A stretch of 64,000 nt of DNA from Streptomyces finlayi. Its GTDB lineage: Bacteria; Actinomycetota; Actinomycetes; Streptomycetales; Streptomycetaceae. The stretch spans positions 4,650,001 to 4,714,000 of the forward strand of contig NZ_CP045702.1 in the NCBI RefSeq assembly GCF_014216315.1, given 5' to 3'. The translations under genes were made by a program, and so were the position numbers. Of this stretch, positions 18,538-29,292 are shown piece after piece. Position 1 is the first letter of the stretch; each line of letters begins with the position of its first letter. The notes below the pieces were generated by a model. The model saw only the letters and a list, made by a program, of their open reading frames with translations. It did no database searches and had not been told where the DNA came from.

Positions 18538-19514
18538 GCAACTCCCGGAAGAAGTACCTGGTGACCGGCGGTGCGGGATACGTCGGCAGTGTGGTCGCCG
18601 CGCACCTGCTGGAGGCCGGTCACGCGGTGACCGTGCTGGACGACCTCTCGACCGGTTTCCGGGAGGGCGTGCCGGCAGGGGCCGAGTTCATCGAGGGCCG
18701 CGTTCAGGACGCCGCCAAGTGGCTGGACGCCTCGTACGACGGCGTGCTGCACTTCGCCGCGTACTCCCAGGTCGGCGAGTCCGTCGTCGACCCGGAGAAG
18801 TACTGGGTGAACAACGTCGGCGGGACCACCGCCCTGCTCGCCGCGATGCGCGACGCGGGCGTACGGACCCTGGTCTTCTCCTCCACCGCGGCGACCTACG
18901 GCGAGCCCGCCTCCAGCCCCGTCACCGAGGCGTTCCCGACCGCGCCGACCAACCCGTACGGCGCGAGCAAGCTCGCCGTCGACCACATGATCACCGGGGA
19001 GGCCGCCGCCCACGGTCTGGCCGCCGTCTCGCTGCGCTACTTCAACGTGGCTGGCGCGTACGGGAGTTCGGGCGAGCGCCACCATCCCGAGTCGCACCTC
19101 ATCCCGCTCGTCCTCCAGGTCGCCCTGGGCCGGCGCGAGACGATCTCCGTGTACGGGAACGACTACCCGACCCCCGACGGCACCTGCGTCCGCGACTACA
19201 TCCACGTCGCCGACCTCGCCGACGCCCACCTCCTCGCCCTGGACGCCGCCGCCCCCGGCGAGCACCTGATCTGCAACCTGGGCAACGGCAACGGCTTCTC
19301 CGTACGCGAGGTCATCGAGACCGTCCGGCAGGTCACCGGCCACCCCGTCCCCGAGACCCCGGCCCCCCGGCGCGCCGGCGACCCGGCCGTTCTCGTCGCC
19401 TCCGCCGCCACCGCCGGGGAGCGCCTCGGCTGGCAGCCGTCCCGCGCCGATCTGGCCGGCATCGTCGCCGACGCCTGGGACTTCGCCCGCCGAGAGGAGC
19501 ACCGCGCCCCATGA
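18534..19514 (+). CDS. galE: UDP-glucose 4-epimerase
   Basis: Short-chain dehydrogenase/reductase epimerase (326 residues) interconverting UDP-glucose and UDP-galactose with bound NAD. Features: Rossmann motif TGGAGYVGS, the catalytic YGASK (Tyr-x-x-x-Lys) after SSTAATYGEP, and RYFNVAGA. Coupled by GTGA and ATGA overlaps to galT and galK. In S. lividans a second constitutive promoter lies near galE; I cannot place it here. Confidence 0.95.
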   Translation: MSNSRKKYLVTGGAGYVGSVVAAHLLEAGHAVTVLDDLSTGFREGVPAGAEFIEGRVQDAAKWLDASYDGVLHFAAYSQVGESVVDPEKYWVNNVGGTTALLAAMRDAGVRTLVFSSTAATYGEPASSPVTEAFPTAPTNPYGASKLAVDHMITGEAAAHGLAAVSLRYFNVAGAYGSSGERHHPESHLIPLVLQVALGRRETISVYGNDYPTPDGTCVRDYIHVADLADAHLLALDAAAPGEHLICNLGNGNGFSVREVIETVRQVTGHPVPETPAPRRAGDPAVLVASAATAGERLGWQPSRADLAGIVADAWDFARREEHRAP

Positions 19515-20725
19515 CATCCGAAACCGCTTCCTCCAAGGTCTCCGAGGTCTCCGACACGGTCGAGGCCGTCGAGGCCGTCAGGGCCACCTTCACCGAGCTG
19601 TACGGAAAGGCTCCCGACGGGGTCTGGGCCGCGCCCGGACGGGTGAACCTGATCGGTGAGTACACCGACTTCAACGACGGCTTCGTGATGCCGCTCGCAC
19701 TCCCGCACACCGCGCTCGCCGCCGTCGCCCGCCGCACCGACGGGGAGCTGCGGCTGCACTCCACCGACGTACCCGGCGGCGTCGTCCAGCTCCGCGTCGA
19801 CGAGCTGGCCCCGCACGAGGGCCACGGCTGGGCGGCCTACCCGGCCGGCGTCCTCTGGGCCCTGCGCGAGGCGGGCCACCTGGTCACCGGCGCCGACATC
19901 CAGCTCACCTCCACCGTCCCGACCGGCGCCGGGCTCTCCTCGTCCGCCGCTCTCGAAGTGGTCACCGCGCTCGCCCTGAACGACCTGTTCGAGCTGGGTC
20001 TGAGCCCCGCCGAACTGGCCGTGCTCGGGCAGCGCGCGGAGAACGCGTTCGTCGGCGTCCCCTGCGGCGTCATGGACCAGATGGCCTCGGCCTGCTGCAC
20101 CGACGGTCACGCCCTGTACCTCGACACCCGCGACCTCACCCAGCGCCAGGTCCCCTTCGACCTGGCCTCGCACGGGCTGCAGCTGCTGGTCGTCGACACC
20201 CGGGTCAAGCACGCCCTGGGCGACGGGGCGTACGCGGAGCGGCGCGCCGGCTGCGAGGAGGGCGCCCGGCTGCTCGGCATCCGGACGCTGCGCGAGCTCC
20301 CGTACGAGGGACTCGGTGCCGCGCTCGACACGCTGGCCGAGGCAGGCGCCGACGAGTCCGTCGTGCGCTACGTACGGCATGTCGTCGGCGACAACCACCG
20401 GGTCGAGCAGGTCATCGCGCTGCTCGACGCGGGCGAGGTGCGTGCGGCGGGCCCGGTCCTCAACGAGGGCCACATCTCCCTCCGCGACGATCTGCGGGTC
20501 TCCTGCCCGGAGTTGGACCTGGTGGTCGCCACGGCGAACGCGGCGGGGGCGCTCGGCGCCCGGATGACCGGCGGCGGGTTCGGCGGTTCGGCGATCGTGC
20601 TGGTGGAGGAGGCGGACGCCGAGCCGATCACCAAGTCCGTTCGGGAGGCGTTCCTTTCGGCCGGCCACGCAGCGCCCGGCGTCTTCCCCGCAGTGCCGTC
20701 GGCGGGGGCGCGCAGGCTCAGCTGA
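19511..20725 (+). CDS. galK: Galactokinase
   Basis: GHMP kinase (404 residues) phosphorylating galactose at C1. Signature GRVNLIGEYTDFNDGFVMP, ATP loop PTGAGLSSSAALEV and C-terminal MTGGGFGGSAIVL are all present. It has an unusually long polar N-terminus of about 25 residues (repeats of SKVSEVSD and VEAVEAV). Last gene of the operon; its stop lies inside the end of the convergent acetyltransferase gene. Confidence 0.95.
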   Translation: MTSETASSKVSEVSDTVEAVEAVRATFTELYGKAPDGVWAAPGRVNLIGEYTDFNDGFVMPLALPHTALAAVARRTDGELRLHSTDVPGGVVQLRVDELAPHEGHGWAAYPAGVLWALREAGHLVTGADIQLTSTVPTGAGLSSSAALEVVTALALNDLFELGLSPAELAVLGQRAENAFVGVPCGVMDQMASACCTDGHALYLDTRDLTQRQVPFDLASHGLQLLVVDTRVKHALGDGAYAERRAGCEEGARLLGIRTLRELPYEGLGAALDTLAEAGADESVVRYVRHVVGDNHRVEQVIALLDAGEVRAAGPVLNEGHISLRDDLRVSCPELDLVVATANAAGALGARMTGGGFGGSAIVLVEEADAEPITKSVREAFLSAGHAAPGVFPAVPSAGARRLS

Positions 20726-21164
20726 CGAGCTGCTTGACCAGGATGAACTCGGTGACGCCGGGCGGGTAGTCGTCGATCCGCCCGGCCACCTCGTACCCCT
20801 GCCTCCGGTAGAAGACGGGGGCCTGGAAGTCCCAGGTCTCCAGCCGGGAGCGCGTGCAGAACCGTTCGGTGCGGGCCACTCGTTCGGCCTCGGTCAGCAG
20901 TCGCGCCCCCAGGCCGAGCCGGCGGTGGCTCGCCTCCACCCAGAGCAGATGGACATGGAGCCAGTGCGCCCAGGTCCGTCCGGTCAGGCCCCCGACGATG
21001 CCGCCTTCCTGGTCCAGCACCCATACTTCCAGGGGCCCTTCGTGTTCGGCGGGGGTGGCGAGCAGGGCGCGGAGCTCGGGTGACGCCGCTTTGTTGTCAT
21101 CACGCAGTCGACCGCTCAGCAGAATGCGACGTTCTTTGTCTACTTCTGTCTCAAGACGGAACAT
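20718..21164 (-). CDS. GNAT-family N-acetyltransferase
   Basis: A 148-residue acetyltransferase. The acetyl-CoA loop is RRLGLGARLLTEAE, preceded by the strand HVHLLWVEASH and followed by LETWDFQAPVFYRRQGYEV, the usual GNAT ending. Substrate unknown. The ATG at 21164 is favoured over one six codons upstream. It ends convergently with galK, overlapping by 8 bases. Confidence 0.9.
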   Translation of the reverse strand: MFRLETEVDKERRILLSGRLRDDNKAASPELRALLATPAEHEGPLEVWVLDQEGGIVGGLTGRTWAHWLHVHLLWVEASHRRLGLGARLLTEAERVARTERFCTRSRLETWDFQAPVFYRRQGYEVAGRIDDYPPGVTEFILVKQLVS

Positions 21165-21386
21165 GAAACACACCCTAAACATCGCGGCCGACCAGTTCCG
21201 CGAATTCGCTTCCGCTCCCGGCCCCCGCCCGTACGCTGATGCTCAGCACCGGTGGGGGCCGGTGCCGATTCAGGGGAGCGAGACAGCCGGGTGCGGCGCC
21301 CGGGACTGGTGGCAGCCGGTGTACGGCGGCGGCCGTGTACCGGGGTCCACCGGAACGTTCAGGGCGTCGCACCCGTAGCTGTCGGT

Positions 21387-21401
21387 CCCCCACGATGGGG
21401 G
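21387..21401 (+). promoter_or_regulatory. Hairpin covering the ribosome site of the second LuxR regulator
   Basis: CCCCC-ACGAT-GGGGG: the right arm is the G-run that serves as Shine-Dalgarno for the GTG start at 21407. When folded it would hide the ribosome site. Confidence 0.45.
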
Positions 21402-21406
21402 TTTCT

Positions 21407-22354
21407 GTGGCTCGTATCCGGGTTCTGGTGGTCGATGACCACCGCATCTTCGCCGAGTCGCTCGCGGCGGCCCTCGCGGCCGAACCGGACGTCGACGTGG
21501 CGGCTGCGGGCAGTGGTCCGGCCGCGCTGCGCTGTGTGGAGCGCGCGGTCGGTGAGGGCCGTCCGTACGACGTGCTGCTGATCGATGCCGAACTGGGCAT
21601 CCTGGCGGCGGGGGCCGCCCGCGCCGTCCCCGCACCGAAGAGCGGGGAGAACGGCCTGGTCGACGGCATCTCGCTGGTCGCCGGAGTCCGCGCGGGCCGG
21701 CCGTCCGTGCGTACGGTGGTGCTCGCCGAGCGGGACGATCCGCGCCGCGCGGCGGCGGCGCTCCAGGCCGGCGCCTCCGGCTGGGTGGCCAAGGACTGCT
21801 CGCTGCAGCGGCTGCTCGCGGTGATCCGGGGTGTTCTGCGCGACGAGACCCATCTGCCGCCCGCGCTGCTCACCGGTGTCCTGCGGGAGCTGACGGCGGC
21901 GCGCAAGCACCGTACGGAGAGCGAGCGGCTCATCGGGTCGCTGACCCCGCGCGAGTGCGAGGTGCTGCGGTGCATGGTGGCGGGGCTGGGCCGCAAGGCG
22001 GTCGCGGAGCGTCTCTTCCTGTCCCCGCACACGGTGCGTACGCATATGCAGAACGTGCTGGGGAAGCTGGGTGTGCACTCGACACTGGCCGCGGTGGCGC
22101 TGGCGCGCCGGGCGGGTGTCGGACCGGCCGACCTCTCGGCCGCCCCGGCCCTAGGTTCTGTCTGGAGTTCCAGCGCGGGAGAAGGAGCGGCGTCCGGTGC
22201 CGTCGAATCCAAGGCGGAGGAGGGAGCGATGGCGGAGCCCTCGCGACTGACGACAACGCCGGAGGCGGCGGTGCCGGACGCCGCGACGCCGCGGGGGAAC
22301 TCCAGACAGGACCTAGCCGGGCACGTTGTCGAACGGGGCGGTCAACTGGCGTAG
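21407..22354 (+). CDS. LuxR/NarL-type response regulator with a transposon-derived C-terminal tail
   Basis: A 315-residue regulator. The receiver keeps the acidic pair (VVDDHR), the phosphoacceptor Asp60 (YDVLLID) and the Lys of GWVAKD, but has an inserted loop rich in Ala/Pro (AAGAARAVPAPKSGENG) after the Asp. The DNA-binding domain is LTPRECEVLRCMVAGL through HTVRTHMQNVLGKLGVHS. From residue 249 on, 54 codons come from a MITE-like insertion, after which the ancestral end (AGHVVERGGQLA) resumes in frame. The GTG start is chosen because GGGGG stands 5 bases upstream; an ATG four codons earlier lacks one. It overlaps the convergent tamR end by 42 bases. Confidence 0.87.
   Translation: MARIRVLVVDDHRIFAESLAAALAAEPDVDVAAAGSGPAALRCVERAVGEGRPYDVLLIDAELGILAAGAARAVPAPKSGENGLVDGISLVAGVRAGRPSVRTVVLAERDDPRRAAAALQAGASGWVAKDCSLQRLLAVIRGVLRDETHLPPALLTGVLRELTAARKHRTESERLIGSLTPRECEVLRCMVAGLGRKAVAERLFLSPHTVRTHMQNVLGKLGVHSTLAAVALARRAGVGPADLSAAPALGSVWSSSAGEGAASGAVESKAEEGAMAEPSRLTTTPEAAVPDAATPRGNSRQDLAGHVVERGGQLA
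22151..22316. mobile_element. MITE-like element (158 bp plus CTAG repeats) inside coding sequence
   Basis: Terminal inverted repeats GTTCTGTCTGGAGTTCC (left) and GGAACTCCAGACAGGAC (right) match at 16 of 17 positions and are flanked on both sides by CTAG, the likely target duplication. The body is too short for a transposase, so it must have moved in trans. Element plus one CTAG is 162 bases, a multiple of three, so the host frame is kept. The TAG stop of tamR falls in the right-hand CTAG and would be regenerated by the ancestral site too. Confidence 0.78.
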
Positions 22355-22810
22355 CAGTCCGGCCAGTTCGCCGCGCTGCTGGCGGGAGAGCTGCCCCAGG
22401 ATCGCGCGTTCCTGATCGAGGAGGCCGGCCAGTGACTGGTCGGCCTTGTCCTGGCCCTCGGCGGTCAGCCGTACGAGTACGCCGCGCCGGTCGCTCGGAT
22501 CGGGGAGGCGCTCGACGAGATTCTTCTTGGTCAGCCGGTCGATGCGGTTGGTCATCGTGCCCGAGGTGACCAGGGTCTGGGTCAGCAGCTGGCCGGGGGA
22601 GAGCTGGTACGGGGCGCCCGCGCGCCGCAGCGACGTCAGGACGTCGAACTCCCACGGCTCCAGATTGTGCTCGGCGAAGGCGATCCTGCGGGCCCGGTCG
22701 AGGTGGCGGGCCAGGCGGGAGACGCGGCTCAGCACCTCGAGTGGTTCCACGTCGAGGTCGGGGCGCTCACGGCGCCATGCTGCGACCAGTCGGTCGACCT
22801 CGTCCTCCAT
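22313..22810 (-). CDS. tamR: MarR-family regulator TamR
   Basis: Winged-helix MarR regulator of 165 residues (EDEVDRLVAAWRRERPDLD, then VTSGTMTNRIDRLTKKNLV as recognition region and PSDRRGVLVRLTAEG as wing). It matches the Streptomyces TamR type, which represses itself and the divergent trans-aconitate methyltransferase gene tam and is reported to release DNA on binding aconitate-type ligands. Two palindromes lie just upstream. The start has no obvious Shine-Dalgarno and may be leaderless. The divergent tam is here only a 21-codon stub, so any targets must lie elsewhere. Confidence 0.85.
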   Translation of the reverse strand: MEDEVDRLVAAWRRERPDLDVEPLEVLSRVSRLARHLDRARRIAFAEHNLEPWEFDVLTSLRRAGAPYQLSPGQLLTQTLVTSGTMTNRIDRLTKKNLVERLPDPSDRRGVLVRLTAEGQDKADQSLAGLLDQERAILGQLSRQQRGELAGLLRQLTAPFDNVPG

Positions 22811-22846
22811 GTGGATCAGTGTAGAGGGTCTGTCGACATGGAGTCT

Positions 22847-22874
22847 CTTGAATTCGAGTCTCTTGACGTCAAGA
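22847..22874. promoter_or_regulatory. Tandem MarR/TamR operator
   Basis: TCTTGACGTCAAGA is a perfect 14-bp palindrome; directly beside it CTTGAATTCGAG is a near-perfect palindrome in the same TCTCTTGA context. Tandem TTGA-TCAA sites between tamR and tam are what this regulator family binds. Confidence 0.7.
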
Positions 22875-22897
22875 TGCTTGGGGATCATCCTGGCCCC

Positions 22898-22963
22898 ATG
22901 ACCGCACCCCTCTGGGATCCGCAGCAGTACCTGCGCCACACGGACCACCGCACCCGCCCCTGA
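22898..22963 (+). pseudogene. Stub of trans-aconitate 2-methyltransferase (tam)
   Basis: Twenty-one codons (MTAPLWDPQQYLRHTDHRTR and one Pro) then TGA. The pattern W-D-P-x-x-Y-L...R-x-R-P is the start of Tam, an O-methyltransferase that detoxifies trans-aconitate. The SAM-binding domain expected next is absent, and I see no later part of the gene in the following 250 bases. Position and orientation, divergent from tamR across its operator, support the identity. Confidence 0.7.
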
Positions 22964-23010
22964 GGCCGCCTCCCACCCCGCGAAGAAGGCCCACCCCGGC
23001 CTACGGGTCA

Positions 23011-23106
23011 ACGGCCCCGCCCCTCGTCGATCACACTGACGACGGCCGCCTGAGCGTTACGGGACAGCGCAACGGTGATGGAGCGGCTCATGCCCAGTTC
23101 GGGCAT
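23011..23106 (-). other. Possible small ORF or gene remnant
   Basis: A frame of 31 codons starting MPELGMSRSITVALSRNAQA and ending at 23008 lies between the tam stub and the TetR terminator, with Streptomyces-like third-position GC. The frame is open upstream across the terminator hairpin. There is no convincing ribosome site and I recognise no family. Confidence 0.2.
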
Positions 23107-23160
23107 GGTGAGGTCCTGGCGCGACGGGACGCGCCTGCTCGCCTCGTACTCGACGAGACG

Positions 23161-23196
23161 GGCCGCGCACCCCCGGGAACCAGGGGGTACGCGGCC
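23161..23196. terminator. Strong terminator hairpin after the TetR gene
   Basis: Two 14-base arms (GGCCGCGCACCCCC and GGGGGTACGCGGCC) pair with one mismatch around an 8-base loop, 28 bases past the tetR stop. Confidence 0.75.
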
Positions 23197-23223
23197 CGTC
23201 GCCGACGCCCGAGGCAGGGGTCG

Positions 23224-23910
23224 TCAGTTCTTGCGGTGGCCTATCAGACGGGGCTTGGCTTCGAGGTTCTCCAGGCCGTGCCAGCAGAGGTTCACGAGAT
23301 GCGCCGCGACCTCCGCCTTCTTCGGCTTGCGGACGTCCAGCCACCACTGACCGGTCAGCGCGACCATGCCGACCAGGGCCTGCGCGTAGAGCGGCGCCAG
23401 CTTCGGATCGAAACCGCGTGCTTTGAACTCCAGGCCCAGAATGTCCTCGACCTGCGTGGCGATGTCACTGATCAGCGACGCGAACGTACCGGTGGACTGC
23501 GCGACGGGGGAGTCCCGGACCAGGATCCGGAAGCCGTCCGTGTACATCTCGATGTAGTCGAGCAGGGCGAACGCCGCCTGCTCCAGCAGCTCCCGCGGGT
23601 GACCGGCGGTCAGGGCGCCATTCACCATGTCCAGGAGCTGGCGCATCTCGCGGTCCACCACGACGGCGTACAGGCCCTCCTTGCCGCCGAAGTGTTCGTA
23701 CACGACCGGCTTGGAGACCCCGGCGCGGGCCGCGATCTCCTCGACGGACGTGCCTTCGAAACCCTTGTCGGCGAAGAGGGCGCGGCCGATGTCCAGCAGC
23801 TGCTCGCGGCGCTCCTTGCCGGTCATCCGGACCCGTCGGGTCCGGCGGACGGGGGAGGGTCTGCTCTTCTCGCTGCCTGTGCTGCCGTCGGTCGCCACGT
23901 CGTCAATCAT
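23224..23910 (-). CDS. TetR-family regulator coupled to the desaturase
   Basis: A 228-residue TetR regulator. The helix-turn-helix is GRALFADKGFEGTSVEEIAARAGVSKPVVYEHFGGKEGLY read across residues 40-80; the C-terminal ligand domain includes TGQWWLDVRKPKKAEVAAHL. Its ATG overlaps the desaturase stop (ATGA), so it is the second gene of that operon. By analogy with other desaturase-linked TetR proteins it probably senses acyl-CoA and represses the operon; a short palindrome upstream of the desaturase is the candidate site. Confidence 0.9.
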   Translation of the reverse strand: MIDDVATDGSTGSEKSRPSPVRRTRRVRMTGKERREQLLDIGRALFADKGFEGTSVEEIAARAGVSKPVVYEHFGGKEGLYAVVVDREMRQLLDMVNGALTAGHPRELLEQAAFALLDYIEMYTDGFRILVRDSPVAQSTGTFASLISDIATQVEDILGLEFKARGFDPKLAPLYAQALVGMVALTGQWWLDVRKPKKAEVAAHLVNLCWHGLENLEAKPRLIGHRKN

Positions 23911-24869
23911 GCCGCGTCGGCGGGCGCGGGGTTGCGGCGGGCGTCGATACGGGCCTGGTCCGGCCAGCGCACGTCGGACGCCCAGCCCAGCTGCTCGAAC
24001 CAGCGGATCAGGCGGGCACTTGAGTCGATCTGGCCCTTCATCACTCCGTGGCGCGCGCTCGTCGGGTCCGCGTGGTGCAGGTTGTGCCAGGACTCCCCGC
24101 AGGACAGGACGGCCAGCCACCACACGTTCCCCGACCGGTCACGGGACTTGAAGGGGCGCTTGCCTACCGCGTGGCAGATCGAGTTGATCGACCACGTGAC
24201 GTGGTGCAGCAGGGCGACCCGTACCAGGGAGCCCCAGAAGAACGCCGTGAAGGCACCCCACCAGGACATCGTCACGAGACCACCGACGAGCGGCGGGATG
24301 GCCAGCGACACGATGGTGAAGGTGAGGAAGTGGCGGGAGATGCCGCGGATCGCCGGGTCCCTGATCAGGTCGGGCGCGTACTTCTCCTGCGAGGTCCGCT
24401 CCTCGTCGAACATCCAGCCGATGTGCGCCCACCACAGCCCCTTCATCAGGGCCGGCAGCGTCTCGCCGAAGCGCCACGGCGAGTGGGGGTCGCCCTCGGC
24501 GTCGGAGAACCGGTGGTGCTTGCGGTGGTCGGCCACCCAGCGCACCAGCGGACCTTCGACCGCCAGCGAACCCGCGACGGCCAGGGCGATACGGAGCGGA
24601 CGCTTCGCCTTGAAGGCGCCGTGCGTGAAGTAGCGGTGGAAGCCGATCGTGATGCCGTGGCAGCCGATGTAGTACATCGTGACCAGCAGACCCAGGTCGA
24701 GCCAGCTGACGCCGCGGCCCCAGGTCAGCGGCACTGCCGCCAGGAGGGCCACGAACGGCACCACGATGAACACGAGCAGGGCGATCTGCTCTACGGATCG
24801 CTTCTTGTCGCCGCCGAGCGTGGCGGGGGGAAGGACAGGATCGTCGGTCACATTGGGGCGGGTGGGCAT
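23907..24869 (-). CDS. Membrane acyl-CoA/acyl-lipid desaturase
   Basis: An integral membrane di-iron desaturase of 320 residues that would introduce a double bond (delta-9 type) into fatty acyl chains using oxygen. The three His boxes are HRYFTH, HRKHH and HNLHH, spaced as in the family, with hydrophobic pairs between. The ATG follows a G-run; upstream in-frame starts have no homology. First gene of a two-gene operon with tetR, divergent from ppc. Confidence 0.94.
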   Translation of the reverse strand: MPTRPNVTDDPVLPPATLGGDKKRSVEQIALLVFIVVPFVALLAAVPLTWGRGVSWLDLGLLVTMYYIGCHGITIGFHRYFTHGAFKAKRPLRIALAVAGSLAVEGPLVRWVADHRKHHRFSDAEGDPHSPWRFGETLPALMKGLWWAHIGWMFDEERTSQEKYAPDLIRDPAIRGISRHFLTFTIVSLAIPPLVGGLVTMSWWGAFTAFFWGSLVRVALLHHVTWSINSICHAVGKRPFKSRDRSGNVWWLAVLSCGESWHNLHHADPTSARHGVMKGQIDSSARLIRWFEQLGWASDVRWPDQARIDARRNPAPADAA

Positions 24870-24920
24870 GGGGAGTCCCCTGTGGGGTGAGAAGTGCGAC
24901 GGATTGTGCAGGCTACGCTT

Positions 24921-24933
24921 CCGTAACCTACGG
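24921..24933. promoter_or_regulatory. Palindrome in the desaturase-ppc intergenic region
   Basis: CCGTA-ACC-TACGG is a perfect 5-bp inverted repeat about 50 bases upstream of the desaturase start, a candidate TetR operator. The rest of this 365-base divergent region holds the ppc leader (AAGGAG ribosome site) and no other gene that I can see. Confidence 0.4.
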
Positions 24934-25234
24934 CCTGGTAAGTATGGCAGCGCTAAAGGCCGCAGCACGAGAGCAGCGGGCCGCGGCCGTTACGAGGACA
25001 CCCGAGCGGACCCCGGGTGCGGACACCCGTAAGGGCTGCGCGGCATGCCGACGGCCCGGCCACCTATCCTGAGAGAGTCGGACAGCGCGGTCCGCACTCT
25101 GCATTCCCGGGGTGGCGACGCACCGCTGCACCCCGGACCCCCTGACAGACGTGCCCACCCGTCTCCCGCCACCACCCTTACGGGGAGACGCTTGCGCGAC
25201 GCACCTCCTCTATTCACTGCAAGGAGCCGCACCT

Positions 25235-27964
<2,730 letters not shown>

Positions 27965-28019
27965 CCGGTACCGGCCGACCGGCTACCGGCTGATCCACTC
28001 AGGCGCGGGTGCGGTTCTG

Positions 28020-28490
28020 TCAGAGGGCGAGGAACGTCGCCGTCAGCAGGGCCGCGCCCGCGGCCGCGGTCCCCCAGGCGGCCCGGGGCATCCGCAGACC
28101 GCCCGCGATCAGGAGGGCGGACAGCAGCAGCGCACCGCCGAACGGCACCCAGGCGTGCAGGAAGCCCGCCGTACCGGTGCGGACGACCTCGCCGGTGCCG
28201 GGCTTGACCACCACCGGGAACCGGTCGCCCTTCTCCGCGGCGACGGACTTCACGATCGTCACCCGGGCACGCTGCGGCGAATCCCGATCCGGTACGTACG
28301 ACCCGGCGCACGCCGTCTCGCCGCACCCGGTCACCGTCATGGTGCCGTGTTCGCGGCCCTTGGACAGCACGACATGGTGCGCGGTGTTCCACGACGACCA
28401 CACACCCGCGACGAGCATCAGCAGCACGATGCAGCCCGCGGCGGCGATACGCCCGTGGGACACCAGGCGGTGGGAGGAGCTCCGCTTCAT
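28020..28490 (-). CDS. Small membrane protein of unknown function
   Basis: A 156-residue protein with an N-terminal transmembrane segment (IAAAGCIVLLMLVAGVWSSW), an extracytoplasmic domain containing a Cys pair (TGCGETACAG) and two C-terminal hydrophobic segments (FGGALLLSALLIAGG and WGTAAAGAALLTATF). The topology resembles DUF3592-like actinobacterial proteins. Stands alone between ppc (convergent) and pth. Confidence 0.8.
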   Translation of the reverse strand: MKRSSSHRLVSHGRIAAAGCIVLLMLVAGVWSSWNTAHHVVLSKGREHGTMTVTGCGETACAGSYVPDRDSPQRARVTIVKSVAAEKGDRFPVVVKPGTGEVVRTGTAGFLHAWVPFGGALLLSALLIAGGLRMPRAAWGTAAAGAALLTATFLAL

Positions 28491-28565
28491 GGGGGCAGAT
28501 CTTTGGGCAGACACATGCTCTCGGTCAACCTGTGGCCGGAATTGATCCCGGGATCGGCGCCAATG

Positions 28566-29159
28566 TCAGGTGTTGTACGTGGTCTGCGCCCGCTCCAGAC
28601 CATCGGCGAGCAGCGACTCCACCGAGTCCGCCGCCCGGTCCACCTCGAAGGCGAGTTCCTTGCGCTCCGTGGACGAGAAGTCCTTCAGTACGAAGTCGGC
28701 CACCTGCATCCGGCCCGGCGGCCGGCCGATCCCGAACCTGACGCGGTGGTAGTCGGGGCCCATCGCCTTCGTCATCGACTTCAGCCCGTTGTGCCCGTTG
28801 TCACCGCCGCCCAGCTTCAGCCGCAGCACGCCGAAGTCGATGTCCAGCTCGTCGTGCACGGCCACGATGTGATCCGTCGGCACCTTGTAGAAGTCCCGCA
28901 GCGCCGTGACGGGTCCGCCCGACAGATTCATGTACGACATGGGCTTGGCCAGGATCACCCGGCGGCTCGCGGGTCCGGGCGGTCCCATCCGGCCCTCGAC
29001 GATCTGCGCCTGGGCCTTTTGCGCCCGCTTGAACTTCCCGCCGATCCGTTCGGCGAGCAGGTCGGCGACCATGAAGCCGACGTTGTGCCGGTTCGCGGCG
29101 TACTCGGGACCCGGATTGCCCAGGCCCACGATGAGCCAGGGGTCGGTGGCATCGGACAT
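28566..29159 (-). CDS. pth: Peptidyl-tRNA hydrolase
   Basis: Recycles peptidyl-tRNA released from stalled ribosomes (197 residues). The family signature is VGLGNPGPEYAANRHNVGFM (active-site His and Asn), with AKPMSYMNLSGGPV, HDELDIDFG and GGDNGHNGLKSM. The upstream rplY is separated by a strong terminator hairpin. Confidence 0.96.
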   Translation of the reverse strand: MSDATDPWLIVGLGNPGPEYAANRHNVGFMVADLLAERIGGKFKRAQKAQAQIVEGRMGPPGPASRRVILAKPMSYMNLSGGPVTALRDFYKVPTDHIVAVHDELDIDFGVLRLKLGGGDNGHNGLKSMTKAMGPDYHRVRFGIGRPPGRMQVADFVLKDFSSTERKELAFEVDRAADSVESLLADGLERAQTTYNT

Positions 29160-29210
29160 CTGCGCTCGGTCTCCTCGCGTACGTCGGCTGATCGCGCCGG
29201 TTACAGGCGA

Positions 29211-29247
29211 ACGGGGCGGCGGGCCCGGTAAGGGTCCGCCGCCCCGT
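29211..29247 (-). terminator. 16-bp terminator hairpin between rplY and pth
   Basis: Arms ACGGGGCGGCGGGCCC and GGGTCCGCCGCCCCGT pair along all 16 positions with one G-T, around a GGTAA loop, 46 bases after the rplY stop. It implies pth has its own promoter, or that there is read-through. Confidence 0.75.
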
Positions 29248-29292
29248 AAGTGAAGCAGTGAAGCAGTGGCGCTACTTCGCGCCGGGTGGGAC

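Noticed and set aside
23011..23106. Small ORF between the tam stub and tetR as a real gene
   Set aside because: Codon use is acceptable, but there is no ribosome site, no recognised family, and the frame runs on through the terminator hairpin. Kept only as a low-confidence entry.
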